A DNA stretch of 64,000 nucleotides from Actinostola sp. cb2023 (taxonomy: Eukaryota; Cnidaria; Anthozoa; Actiniaria; Actinostolidae). Of the stretch, positions 23,504 to 33,744 are shown in pieces (the stretch's first letter is position 1; each line of letters starts with the position of its first letter). The DNA is taken from positions 62,001 through 126,000 of the forward strand of contig JAUJYZ010001007.1 in the NCBI GenBank assembly GCA_033675265.1, in the 5' to 3' direction. The notes beneath the pieces are model-generated. The model saw only the letters and a list, made by a program, of their open reading frames with translations, did not search any database and was not told the origin of the DNA. The translations under genes were made by a program, and so were the position numbers.

Positions 23504-23616
23504 ATGCATCAGTCACTTTTTACTCAATTTAAAGCCAGTGAAGTCCCCGGTCACCGGGGCAGAAATGAATGGTGAACTCCCTCGTCAGTACTCATTTGTT
23601 CTGTAGATAATATTTT
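23504..23616. repeat. Partial copy of the TA-MITE found at 62927, inside Kolobok intron 4
   Basis: Begins after TA with ATGCATCAGTCA, matching the 62927 element end, followed by about 95 bp nearly identical to 63000-63095 (CTCAATTTAAAGCCAGTGAA onward). The C-run and the right half are missing. Confidence 0.65.
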
Positions 23617-25639
23617 CATGTTTACCTGTGTCTATGTCTGTAACAGCACACACACAAATCCCTGGATGATGATTTTATAATTATTGGTGTATACATGTAT
23701 TTACATATATTACATTGTATGTTTCAAACAGGTTGGAACTAGAAGCCAAAGATATACGCGAAGAGCCAAAAGCAATAGTTTTCTTGTCAAAGCTGCTTTT
23801 ACTTTTCCAATTTTGTCATTATTGCTTCTGGCCAAAGCCATGTGTCAATATCAACCAGTCTGGCACTTCCATTTCAATAAAGGCAACATGTGAAAAGTGT
23901 AAGCAGACCTTTTCCTGGGATAGCCAGCCTATGCTACTTGGACGGTTTCCTGCTGGGAATCTCCTGCTTAGTTTTGCAGCCATATGTGCTGGTGCATCAA
24001 TAAAAAAGCTCCTTTTGGTATTCCAACACATGAATGTGTTGGTGTATCATGAAGCCAGTTATTATTACCATCAGCGTCATTTACTGATCCCAACAATAGT
24101 GACCTTTTGGCGTGAATACAAGGAAAAGATAATACACAGTCTGTCAGGAAAAGAGGTTGTGCTAGCTGGAGATGGCAGACACGATAGTATGGGGCATTCA
24201 GCCAAGTTTTGCACATACTCAATCCTCTGCTGCACTATTGGTCTTATCATTGACATAGTCCTTGTACAGGTACAGATTTGACAATCCATCTCTTAGCTTA
24301 CTATCCCAAACTTTAGCATTTTATCATACTCAAGAGAGTAAGGGAATGCAAAATTGCTACCCTATGATAATCGCTCTGTTACTTTTTTTACATTTTGTTA
24401 CCAGGCTCTGCTCACTATTCGCTATAATATTGAATTTGGGACAGCGAGCATGAATGATGTAATTGAAAATTATTATATGGCTTTCACTCTCTTAATTATA
24501 CTCTTTTGTCATACTATATTTTGACCAACTATTATTCTCACATTCATCTAATCATTCATCCATTTAGTTAGAACAAAGAAAAATATTAATTTATGCAATA
24601 CCATCCATAAAGTTAAATATTATTATTATTATTTCCAGGCCAATGAAGCTGGTAGCAGCTCTGAGATGAAATTCATTGGACATCAAAGAGCCTTTGGTTT
24701 CTTATTGTCAACTGGAATGATAAATACGTCATTCATTTCCGACCGCCATGCATCCATTGCAAAATGGATGAGAGAACAATGCCCCCTAAATTGTAAAGCA
24801 TTAGGAAAACGAGTAATACTTCTTTTTTTTTTACCTATGGCACATAGCAAAGAGTAAGTATTCAATCATGTTTGGTTGGTACATGTATGTCATGAAATAA
24901 TATGTTATTTTTGTTACACATTTATGGTCCATGAAACCATAAATATTATTTTAGTCATTTGACTGACAAACCATTAATTTACTTTTAAACCAAACTATTT
25001 TTGCTTGTAATCTAGAAATCCAGAAGGTACTACTTAATCTAAGTAAAGAAAAAACATGTGAGATCATTGGGAGATGGAGAAAGGCCTGCATTAGACAATT
25101 TTATTGGTCAATTACATCCACACAAGAACTCCTGCGTGAGGTGAAACTGGCAAAATTTCAAAGTTTCTTGTCACATGTCATCAATAAACACAAGACCCTC
25201 CCTAACAGATTGTTTAATGAATGTCATCATGGTGAGATCACTACACAAAAAGTGTGGATGCATAAAAGTAAGAACTGGCTTGTTTCAGTATATCATTATT
25301 TGTTGACAAAAATTAATGAAGTGATAACTATAGACAATTTCAATACTTTAATATTTATATCTAGGTTCAGTGGCATATGAAAAACTGGTTGATGCCCCTA
25401 ACAACACAAGATTGGTATCGGCTATAAAAAAGCATCATCAAATGGGCAAACCAGCTGCCTCGAAAGTTATCACTCAGTGATAAATCAGTTTGCACCAAAA
25501 ATGCTAGCCTTCTCTTATCTTGGTATGCTAAGCAGGTATGTCGTAGGATTTTAACATTTTCCATAATTATTTATGTACAATGTACATGTACAATGTATAT
25601 ATAAACATCATGTAAGTCTTAAATTAAAGATATACTTTT

Positions 25640-25720
25640 GTCTCTGACTTTAGCTTTTTTATTCAGATGTTTCGACTGTAAATCAACAGTCTTCATCAGT
25701 TGGATATCATGTAAGTCATT
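25640..25720. repeat. Penelope-like terminal phrase in Kolobok intron 8
   Basis: CAGATGTTTCGACTGTAAAT ... CAGTCTTCATCAGTTG has the 'TTTCGxCxG...TCATCAG' look of Penelope-like element ends (compare 34448-34485). Only the terminus is present. Confidence 0.3.
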
Positions 25721-26959
25721 CTCAAATAGATTGTCCATATGGTTTTCATGATGATAATGAATGTGGATGTATCCATGATATAGTTATTGTATAATATATA
25801 CAACGTACATATTCACACTGAGTCAAGCAATGGGTGAGCAATTCTTTCTATTTTATGGACAAGCTTCTTGAGAATACTAATATTGTAACAAATATTAAAT
25901 ATAACTCATAATAATTATTAACTCATAATAAATATTATTATACTGCACTGCACTTGAATTTCAACTTGAATCTATATCATGTATCTAGATACATCTCAGT
26001 TTATATCGCTCTCGTCATCTGTAGTGTCCTGAAAGATAATACATATATATACACATAAATAAATACAAAAACATAATTCTTACTTTCAAATTCTGTGATC
26101 ATCAGGACCATCCTAGCAGCACTTCACTTTAATTACAACTTGAACCGAGAGTCAAAACTCGATGATCATGGGGAACCACGTCTAACAGTCAACTATGTAA
26201 AGTACAAATACGGGGAGGCAACAATCAAAGAAGTGAAAATACCACAAAATTATGGTAACAAATTCAATATAACTATTTCAGGTTATGAAATTTATATATT
26301 TTTTATTCAGCAACCACAGAGACAACAAACCTAGTGACTGAGACACGTACAGTGCCTCATTGTAACATTTCTCAATATACATACATGTATATCTTATCCC
26401 GACACAACTTTTTTTGGTTTACAGACTACGTTGGTGAAATCTATGAAACACTGGCAAATACACCTAGAAATGAGTTGAAACTGACAAAGGAAAATCTACA
26501 AGCAAGTGTACCAGAACCAATGTGTTCTGCTTTGGATAAGCAGTCAAAGAGTGAAGCAATTCAAAAATATACTGAAAGAAAAGCCAAAGAAACAGTACTA
26601 TGCCCCCCAACATGTACAGGTATAGTTGTAGTTATACTTATTCACATGCATAATATTATTAAAAATATTGAAAGAATAAAAATGATCTTAGGTGAAGAGA
26701 TTGAGGCTATGCTGCAGAGGGAGCAGGAACAACAACAAGGAGTCAGAAGACCAGTCCAGGGAAGAAAAGCACCAACCTACACAAAATGTGGTGCTCCACG
26801 AAAGGGACACAAAAGAGGGCAGTGTGAAAACTAGAACTTCATTTCTAATGATTTTAAATCACTGGCCATGTAATATTTTCATAAGTTGAGTTCATGTTCT
26901 ATTTATTTCATGACTACATGTAATTACATTTTTAAGCTTACATTTCACAGTAAGTAATG

Positions 26960-27092
26960 TTTAAAGGCCGACAATGAGGACTTGACGGGATTTCAAAGTC
27001 CGCGCAATGAGTTCAAGTCCGAGGCGAAGCCGAGGACTTGAACTCATTGCAAGGACTTTGAAATCCCGTCAAGTCCGAATTGGAGGCCTTTG
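26960..27092. repeat. Long imperfect hairpin
   Basis: GGACTTGACGGGATTTCAAAGTCC and CAATGAGTTCAAGTCC on the left pair with GGACTTGAACTCATTG and GGACTTTGAAATCCCGTCAA on the right around a GAGGCGAAGCCGA centre; the outermost AAAGGCC / GGCCTTT also pairs. It lies between the THAP gene and the DUF3504 gene. Confidence 0.75.
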
Positions 27093-27246
27093 AACGACTT
27101 CAACTCCTCATTAATTATTCGGGAGGAATCAAAGACAAATAAAAGTTGCTGGTAGTTGAGTATTTTGCAAGGAAAACTAAAAAATATCGAGAAAATAGGG
27201 CTACAAATTCTTTTAATCACTGTTATTATGAAGAGCAAAGTTAATT

Positions 27247-27545
27247 GAACAATCAGTGCTATTCAATTGCCTTTTGTTCATAATGCAATCAAATATTTTT
27301 TAAAGCATAGTCTCTCGGGATATGTTAGCTGCATTACCTGTTACAGTTACTGGTTTCAATTAAGCTAGTTCAGTGTTAATTGAACAAAACTTTATTGAGC
27401 AATCATAATAATAATCAGTGCTATTCATGCCATTCGTACATATTGCTTTCAAGTAATGATGTTTTCTAAAGGCATAGTCTCTCGGGATATGCTAAATCAA
27501 GCCTGAGTTGCGAGTTACAGTTTTCCGGTTCAGTTCAGTGCAAAT
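27247..27545 (+). repeat. Imperfect 140-bp tandem duplication upstream of the DUF3504 gene
   Basis: 27247-27384 and 27408-27545 share CAATCAGTGCTATTCA and GCATAGTCTCTCGGGATATG in the same order and spacing, and both end near GTTCAGT. The second copy ends at the start codon (27551), so this may be the promoter region. Confidence 0.65.
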
Positions 27546-27550
27546 CCAGC

Positions 27551-29081
27551 ATGGCGTCAAGAGCAACCGATTCCTCTGACGAGTTTGAGCCTCCACTAAA
27601 GCGGTTCAGAAAACCTCTAGCGCCGAAGGAACAAGATTTAAAATTGAAAAATGCTATCCCAAAAACAACATTATACAAGAATAACTGGGCAGTGAACATC
27701 TTTACTGAATGGCGTGATAATAGAGAAAACAAGATGGCCACTTTTGAACCCAAAAGTCAGTCAAGATTTGTACCTCACGAGGAAGTTGAAAACTTGGATA
27801 TTAAGCCATGGGAAAAAATGAGTGTGCCGTCACTTAATTTTTGGATTTCCAAATTTCTCCAAGAGGTGTGCAACAAGAAAGGAGAGAGATACCCGGCAAA
27901 AACTCTGTATCAGATTGTTGCTTCCCTAAAAAGATATTTGGAGTCGAGAGGCCGGTCGGATGTAAATATGATGAATAAATCAAATGAAAGGTATGCTGTA
28001 TACATAGTATATTATATGCATGTTCTATTAGAGGTATTACTCATATTATAGAAGCTATTTTTTCATTGCATAAAGATAACATGTTATTTTCTGCTCTCAG
28101 TTTCAGCTATCTGCGTCAAGTCTTAGATGCCGAGATGAAAGACGTGCACAAAATGGGGATCATAAACCAGAATACAGAAAAACTACCAATGTCTGACATG
28201 GAGGAAGAGAAGATGTGGGAAAGCGGACTATTTGGACCTTTAACAGCTAAGACTATTCTTAATACACTTTATTTCTATAATGGGAAATTATTTGGAATGA
28301 GATCGAAGGAGCATCGTAGTTTAAGGCTTTCTGATATTATAGTAGACTCGGAAACCATTACATTTAAGGAGAATTCATCTAAGACGTATCATGGGGGGAT
28401 CTCAGACTTGAAAAAAAACACCAAGGAAAGTAAGACACTTATGTCATAGTGTAGGGGAAGAGAATCACGAGCGATGCCTAGTTTCTATTTATAAGCTTTA
28501 TTATGAGAAAGTCAATAGTTTAGCTGTTAAGAATAAGGCGTTTTTACTTTCAGCCATTTGAAAACGATATATCGTTTAAGAATGCTCCAGTTGGTATTCA
28601 CAGTTTAAATGCAATACTCCCTAATTTGTGTGCCGCAATAGGAGCTCCTAGAAAAACGAGCCACAGTCTTCGTGTTACAACTGTAACTAAATTGTTTAAT
28701 GCTCAAGTAGAAGAGAAATTAATTCGGAGTCGTAGTGGCCACACTAGTAATGCTCTTTTTGCATATGAGAAATCGAGCAAGGAGCAGGAACAAAATGTTT
28801 CAGAAATTCTGGGTCCTGTAAAACCCAGTAAGCAGGATTTTATTGAAAGTAAGCCTAAGCCGAGTGCTTCTAGTAGTTCAACTGAACAAGAATTGCCTGT
28901 TTTTGAAATAGACGAATTGGATAGCTTTTTTGATGAGATTTTGGGAGAAGATGAAAGCTTAAGTATGTCTAATAATGTAGCACCTCCACAACCGCCCGGA
29001 TGGAAGTATGCTTCCGATGGGCCAATTAAGATAAGTGGCAATAATTGCAATGTAACCATTAATCAAATCAGAAAGCCTTAA
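27551..29081 (+). pseudogene. DUF3504 / Crypton-like tyrosine recombinase gene
   Basis: Exon 1 27551-27990 (ATG at 27551), intron 27991-28100 (GTATGC...CTCTCAG), exon 2 from 28101. KTTLYKNNWAVNIFTEWRDN opens the domain; GMRSKEHRSLRL (about 28297-28330), SHSLRVTTVTKLF (28658-28696), RSGHTSN and LFAYEKS (about 28757-28778) supply candidate R, H-x-x-R, H and Y of the recombinase. The conserved frame is lost at an A8 run (28411-28418), runs in another frame to about 28550, and returns for 28555-29081. It ends in NNCNVTINQ, a tail common in this family. Family members are Crypton-derived recombinases or domesticated, DNA-binding relatives. It lies inside the Kolobok. Confidence 0.7.
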
Positions 29082-29365
29082 ATTATCATTTACAGTGCAT
29101 TCAGCCGAGAGAGAATCTTCTTTTGTGTTAAGTAAATTCATATAAATAGATATTATATCCAATGTATCTTTATCAACGGACGGATGATTGATTGATGTGC
29201 AAGTTCAGTTTATTTCATGGTTTAATGCACTTGGATGATAATCTAACTTAGTAAAAGAGGTGTATCCACCTCATAATGATAATGAATGGAATTTGAAAGG
29301 AAATTGTTTAATCTGATCAATAAAAGAGTAATTATGCATGCCATGATGTTTTTCAATAATTTATT

Positions 29366-29437
29366 CGTAGTAACTGGAAAAATTTCCAGTTACTGGAACA
29401 ACTTGTTCCAGTAACTAGAAACTTTTCCAGTTACTGC
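29366..29437. repeat. Cluster of three small palindromes
   Basis: TAACTGGAAAAATTTCCAGTTA, then CTGGAACAACTTGTTCCAG, then a related AACTAGAAACTTTTCCAGTT stretch, back to back. Confidence 0.75.
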
Positions 29438-29563
29438 TAGGAGGACTAGACCAGGTATCCAGTGTCCTCAAGGGATTAAAATCAGACCATTGGATTGGCT
29501 GAATACCTCGTGAATAATTAATGAGGATTTGAAGCTTATTTGAAGTATTTTGAATGAACGTAC

Positions 29564-30318
29564 CTCAAAATTATCAGACTCTCCTTCTTCATCCACAACT
29601 TCCTCATCCTCATATCCTTTATACTCGCCATCCTCAGAGGGGAATTTTCCTCTGATAGCATTATACGCACAGCATGGTAATAATGGCAGTCGCTTTGCAT
29701 ATCCCATATACTCCCAAACAAGTCAAGTAAACTGACGGTATGATACAGATCGAAGAAACCTGAATTAGAATGGACAATGTGGATTTGTTTTTGTTACTGA
29801 CTACTAATTTAATTAAAATATATTACCCTGATGAATCTTTCAATTATACAGTGTATCGCTTTTTTCCGACTATGGCGGCGATTTGTAATACCCACTCATC
29901 CAAACAAACTGAAAGAAAGCCATCAATGTCCAACTCCTAAAGTATTTCTTTGCATCAGTCGATTTCTGTACAACAGAAGCATTCTTCTGGCTTTAATAGC
30001 TACAAGTTCTACAGAACACTGCGAGCAATGACACCTGAAATGACAAGGAAAAATATAACTTTATATGTCGATACATTCTCAAAATGTTGACTACAATATA
30101 GTAGCAATATGATTTCCTAACATACCACGAAAACGATCCTGTAACATTTGTTGCTGTTCGAGTTCTTAGTCGACTTGCTGTTGATATTCGGCGATCTCTT
30201 GTTCTGTGGCAATAGGTTCTTCGTCTGAAACACTGTCAAGTCTTTCGCTGTTTATCGTAGATGGATCCTGATTTGAGATGGAGTCCAGAATGCTTACACT
30301 TTCAGCAAAAACTTCCAT
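29564..30318 (-). pseudogene. P2X7 'ballast'-domain-like gene
   Basis: Minus strand. Exon 1 30318-30126 starts ATG (MEVFAESVSILDS), is acidic and has an in-frame TAA at 30168-30166. Exon 2 from 30034 reads WCHCSQC, then in a shifted frame PEECFCCTEID and GFLSVCLDEWVLQIAA. Exon 3 29759-29564 reads SYRQFT ... LVWEYMGY, LPLLPCCAYNAIRGKFPSED and GEYKGYEDEE. WCxC-xxC, ECxCC, VCLD-x2-VLQ, YRQF, PxCC-x5-IR-x2-FP and G-x-Y-x-G are, in this order, the conserved points of the zinc-binding cytoplasmic 'ballast' domain of P2X7 receptors, also known as single-domain proteins in invertebrates. No P2X channel is present. At least three stops/shifts make it inactive as assembled. Confidence 0.65.
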
Positions 30319-31795
30319 TTTAGTTCGGTTTTACCACCACGACTTATGAAGATGGCCGATCTGGCTGGAGTATGTGACGTCACAATATCAACCGCTGACC
30401 GAAATTCGCGGGTAGATCTGGCGACAACTTAGTAATGGCGGACGGCAATATACTGCTGCTTTACGTTCAATATTTCCTTGTTATTTCAATCAAATAACAT
30501 AATTCTTTCAAATTTAGAGTAAGTGTCATATAAGTAATCACATGAGATGGATAAATTGGCTTTTAAAAATGTCAAAAATTGACCAAATTACGTGCTAGTC
30601 CCCCTTTAAAGGAATCAGTAAACTAAACAACTTTGAGTTCAAAGATGAGGGAATTCAAGTATGGCGTGCATATAATATCGGTCATGGACAGTTAATTCCA
30701 TTTGATGCAATACAGCCACAAACAAAAACTGGTTTGACAATTATCGAGCCTTTTGGATCTACACAGCCGTCATCTTTGATTTCAAGACCAGTTCCTAAAC
30801 CATCACCGAAGGCTGAAGTATTTTTTTTGCAACGTAGCAGGCGGTGTGCTTACATTTACCTGCGAAAGCGATGCTGAAGCTCACATGGATACATAATTTA
30901 GTACCTGAAAAGGAGAGCTTATAAGATTCTGTGAGACGGAAATGGGCTCAAAATGTCAGTGAAATTGTTTCCACAACAAAGGAAGTAAATGTTGCAAATG
31001 TAAACGAGGTCAATTTAAATTCATCGACTGCAGATCTTGAATGTACAGAACAAGGATCATCAGAGGGATGGGTATTAAAATGCCAGAAAACCGGTTCGAA
31101 AACGTCAGCAAATGTAAAAGTGTTTTTGATAGGAAAATTTAATGAAGACTTACAAATAGGCCAAAAAGCAAGTCCAGCTAACGTTTCTAGAGAGATGCAG
31201 AAGACAAAAGACTGTGAAGGTTGTTTTCTCTTTACTCCAGAGGAATGGAAAACAGAAAGACAAATAGCCACCTTCTTCTCGCGCTTGACAGCATTGCAAA
31301 GAAAAGAAGCACATCCAATTACAATACACGAGGAATAACACTTTGACGAAGAAGAATACAAAGCAATAGAAGAGAACACTGCCAGTCAGAATCTCAGGGA
31401 CGCCTTTTATGAGGCGGCAGACATAGGACACCCTCTTATTTTTGAAGGGCACAACATATGTGAGTTAGCAAGGAACAATAAGCTCACAAATTGCAAAGTT
31501 GCCGAACTTGACAGAATTTGCAGCCTTTATGGTCTAGTCGTCGATGGATCAAGAAAGCAAAAACTTTCCTATGTTAACAGTACCACATTTGCCAAAGTTT
31601 GCCCTTGTTTCAGGTGATAAGGTATGGCTGGAAGATACAATTTACCGTGTCGGAAAATTCGGGAACGCGTTGCAGTTATTTGGGGGTGGGGGGAAATACT
31701 AAATTTAACCTTAACCTTACAACGCTCTTTATTTTATTGCTAATAATAATTATTATATTAGAGTAAATATATTAATAGTGCCACTTTACTATAGA

Positions 31796-31814
31796 CAGGG
31801 CCGTACACAGCACA

Positions 31815-31852
<38 letters not shown>

Positions 31853-31931
31853 AGAAGATACCAAAAAGTACTGAGAAGTGATCTATTTTTATTTCAGTAT
31901 CTTTTTTGCTGTTAAAGTCTTCCTCCACCCC

Positions 31932-31972
<41 letters not shown>

Positions 31973-31996
31973 GAATTTTGGGTTGTGTACGGCCCT
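31796..31996. mobile_element. Foldback element with internal G37 and C35 tracts
   Basis: Ends CAGGGCCGTACAC / GTGTACGGCCCTG are exact inverted repeats. Directly inside lie G(37) at 31815-31851 and C(35) at 31933-31967, which would pair in a foldback. CAGGGCCG-type ends resemble hAT MITEs, but an 8-bp target duplication was not found. Confidence 0.7.
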
Positions 31997-32135
31997 GATA
32001 GATGGCGAAAGAAAACCCTTTGAAAATGTTTTCGTAAAGTTGAGATAATTACCGTACGATTATACGATTATAGTACGATTCAATGCACAACTCAGTACAT
32101 ACTTACAAAACGAATCTTAATATTGATCTTGAAAA

Positions 32136-32814
32136 GATAATTCGCCAATTTAAACATTTAGAACTTGATGAAAATGATAAAAGTAATTGTTGTGCTTGAA
32201 AAACTAAGTCAAGCAGGCGAAAGCTTGATTACATTGAAGGACACAATAAGTAGATTGCGTGACGTTGATGCGTCACCACAGCAATTAGTGGTCAAAGTAT
32301 GGTCCAAAAACTTACTCAGATTAGGAAGAAATTTAAAGATCCCAAATATCTGATACATTGCCGTGAAATTAGAGATAATACTTAGCACTGGGAACTTTGT
32401 TTTGTTCTAATCAAACGCCGCCGATTGGAGAAAATGAATTTTGAAATATGCATTTTCAGGCGTAGTCAAAATCTTCGAAATTTGCATAATGCGAATTATG
32501 AACGTACCTAATTCACGAAAAAGACTTCATAGACTTCGATTTAGCTTTAGAAGTATACAATAGTCCTTTTAAGAACAGACTACAAAAGTTGAATTGATTT
32601 CATACACATTTCAGTTGAAAACACGATGTTTATCTTCAGACGCCGTGACGGCCGAAATTTCACTTCGTCGAATTCGCATATTTAGGGGGGGGGGGGGGGG
32701 GGGGGGGGGTCTCAGGAACTAAAAGGACTGAACAAAAAATAATATTTGTTTTCAACATCATTGGTCAAATGTATAAAACAGCCAAAGTATGGAAAAAATT
32801 GGCCGACCCCATCC
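32136..32814 (+). repeat. Right inverted repeat of the unnamed transposon
   Basis: Pairs with 17639-18066. It carries an inserted stretch with 25 G at 32685-32709. Confidence 0.75.
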
Positions 32815-33439
32815 AAGCCAATCGAGCAAGAACATACGTGAATCTTTAATCACCTTTTGTGATCATCAATATTTTTTAGATCCACAAGTTTTACCATGGA
32901 CATAGAAACCGGCAGGAGAGGAAGGAAAAACAGCCAGACCAGGTAAACTTGGTGGAGAGTTGTACTCCTGTTTCAGGCTGAGAATCCAACTCTTCATACA
33001 CGGTTTCCCGGAAGGGAACACTTTTCCATGAAAGCTCTATAAATCAACCCCATTAAAGGGGCAGGGAACTCTAGCACGATCACACAGCATACAAGCTCTA
33101 AATTGGCCACATCAATGGGCGGGGATCTCTAGTACGAACCATTATATTGGGAACAAAAAAAAATGTTTGCGTCGATTGTTCTGTGCAATGCCCGATCCCG
33201 CCCAGCGACCCGTGGAAGACTAATAAAGGACAATAGCACTGTTTCTTTTACCGGCCACTGGTAAAGGTGTCAACTTGAATATTTAATGAAACCGGAAAAG
33301 AATTATGCAAATGATTACCGTCATGTAGCTCAATATATTTGGCCCAAAAATCTGTAGTAAACGCTCGCGTGGGCTGCATGCGTTCCAATACCAAGAGTTT
33401 GTGGCGAGTTTGTGGTCACCTGCAGCTCGCCCGGGAGGG

Positions 33440-33640
33440 TTTCTTTGGCCACACTCGGTCAGTAAACCACTTTGGAATACCACAAGGGGTTGTGGTCACT
33501 ACGACTTTGGCTTCATTCACAATGGGTGAAGGCCACACTCGGCCGGAAAGTATATCACTTTGGCTACAGTCCACAAGAATTTTTAAGTCACACTCGACTG
33601 TATACAACTTTGGCTATATTCACAAGGGTTTTAGTCCCTC
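33440..33640 (+). repeat. Degenerate tandem repeat (about 65 bp, three copies)
   Basis: The phrases CACACTCGGYC, CACTTTGG and TTCACAAG recur in order at about 33450, 33532 and 33590. ORFs on both strands here are by-products. Confidence 0.5.
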
Positions 33641-33744
33641 TTCAGCCTTTACCAAGAAGAAGCCTTTCTGAAACAGGAATCAGGTCAATGTAAAGAACAT
33701 CTGATGCGGCTGGCAAAGCAGTTAGAATAAGTGTGCTCAAGCGG

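Larger units (their letters stand above)
21790..26834 (+). pseudogene. Kolobok transposase with N-terminal THAP domain, 11 exons
   Basis: Exons deduced from phase and GT/AG sites: 21790-22110, 22686-22904, 22990-23185, 23255-23483, 23732-24269, 24639-24853, 25016-25267, 25365-25535, 26106-26254, 26425-26619, 26692-26834. Exon 1 is a THAP domain (C6-x4-C11 ... FPICSEHF C-x2-H, with C2CH zinc ligands). Exon 3 is a basic coiled coil. Exon 5 has VLAGDGRHDSMGHSAKFCTY (first catalytic Asp candidate) and exon 6 has ISDRHASIAKWM (second). The last exon carries CGAPRKGHKRGQC, a zinc-knuckle-like end. Damage: stop and shift in exon 2 (22842), shift near the end of exon 6, one-base loss in the A6 run of exon 8 (25426-25431). 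It would cut and paste the element at TTAA. Confidence 0.8.
21458..30609. mobile_element. Autonomous-type Kolobok element (9.1 kb) with TTAA target duplication
   Basis: TTAA at 21458-21461 and 30606-30609. Left end AGGGGGACTAGCACGTAATT (from 21462) is the exact reverse complement of the right end (to 30605); deeper in, short matches such as the GTGACGTCA block keep the same order (21679 / 30375). TTAA target sites plus a THAP-domain transposase define the Kolobok superfamily. Contains three gene-like units: THAP transposase (21790-26834, plus), DUF3504 gene (27551-29081, plus) and P2X7-ballast-like gene (29564-30318, minus). Confidence 0.85.
18191..31618 (+). pseudogene. Unnamed RNase H-fold (DDE-like) transposase gene, split by Kolobok
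   Basis: Exon-like pieces on one strand: 18191-18502 (start ATG, ends with a LTVCPLHRHRF Cys/His motif before a GTACCG donor), 19512-19802 (acidic), about 19940-20530 (TELTQMIPGISKWRIDR helix-turn-helix-like, then LDPVKTDHFIDFISRP), 20545-20799 (CSHRHGIICDSC zinc motif), 20846-21457 and 30611-31618. Core motifs: HVSAVIVKQDGGFVGHCYVH (about 20981-21040), RSDNGACYHNAP (Asp codon 21152) and DFSEPQAGKDICDR (21241-21282), the spacing of an RNase H-like fold. The 3' part has a degraded C2H2 finger near 30830-30890, a homeodomain-like stretch (SANVKVFLIGKFNE onward, with an EEWKTERQIATFFSRL end) and a final DIGHPLIFEGHNICELAR segment. Stop at 21140 and shifts near 21200 and in T8 at 30821-30828 break it. 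DDE identity is inference. Confidence 0.55.
17639..32814 (+). mobile_element. DNA transposon with long inverted repeats and an unnamed DDE-like gene, interrupted by Kolobok
   Basis: Inverted copies of one sequence lie at 17639-18066 and 32136-32814; both contain, in opposite orientation, a frame starting MMKMIKVIVVLEKLSQAGES. Outer ends pair as GGATGGGGGTCAGCC / GGCCGACCCCATCC. Between them lies a multi-exon gene on the plus strand (18191-31618). Removing the 9,144-bp Kolobok and one TTAA leaves about 6.0 kb, a normal size for an autonomous cut-and-paste element. The family assignment is open. No clear target duplication was found outside the ends. Confidence 0.6.

Noticed and set aside
31788..32004. 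8-bp target duplication for the CAGGGCCG foldback
   Set aside because: The flanking octamers (ACTATAGA / ATAGATGG) do not match.
33283..33693. Several overlapping ORFs on both strands
   Set aside because: Degenerate tandem repeat; frames open by chance.
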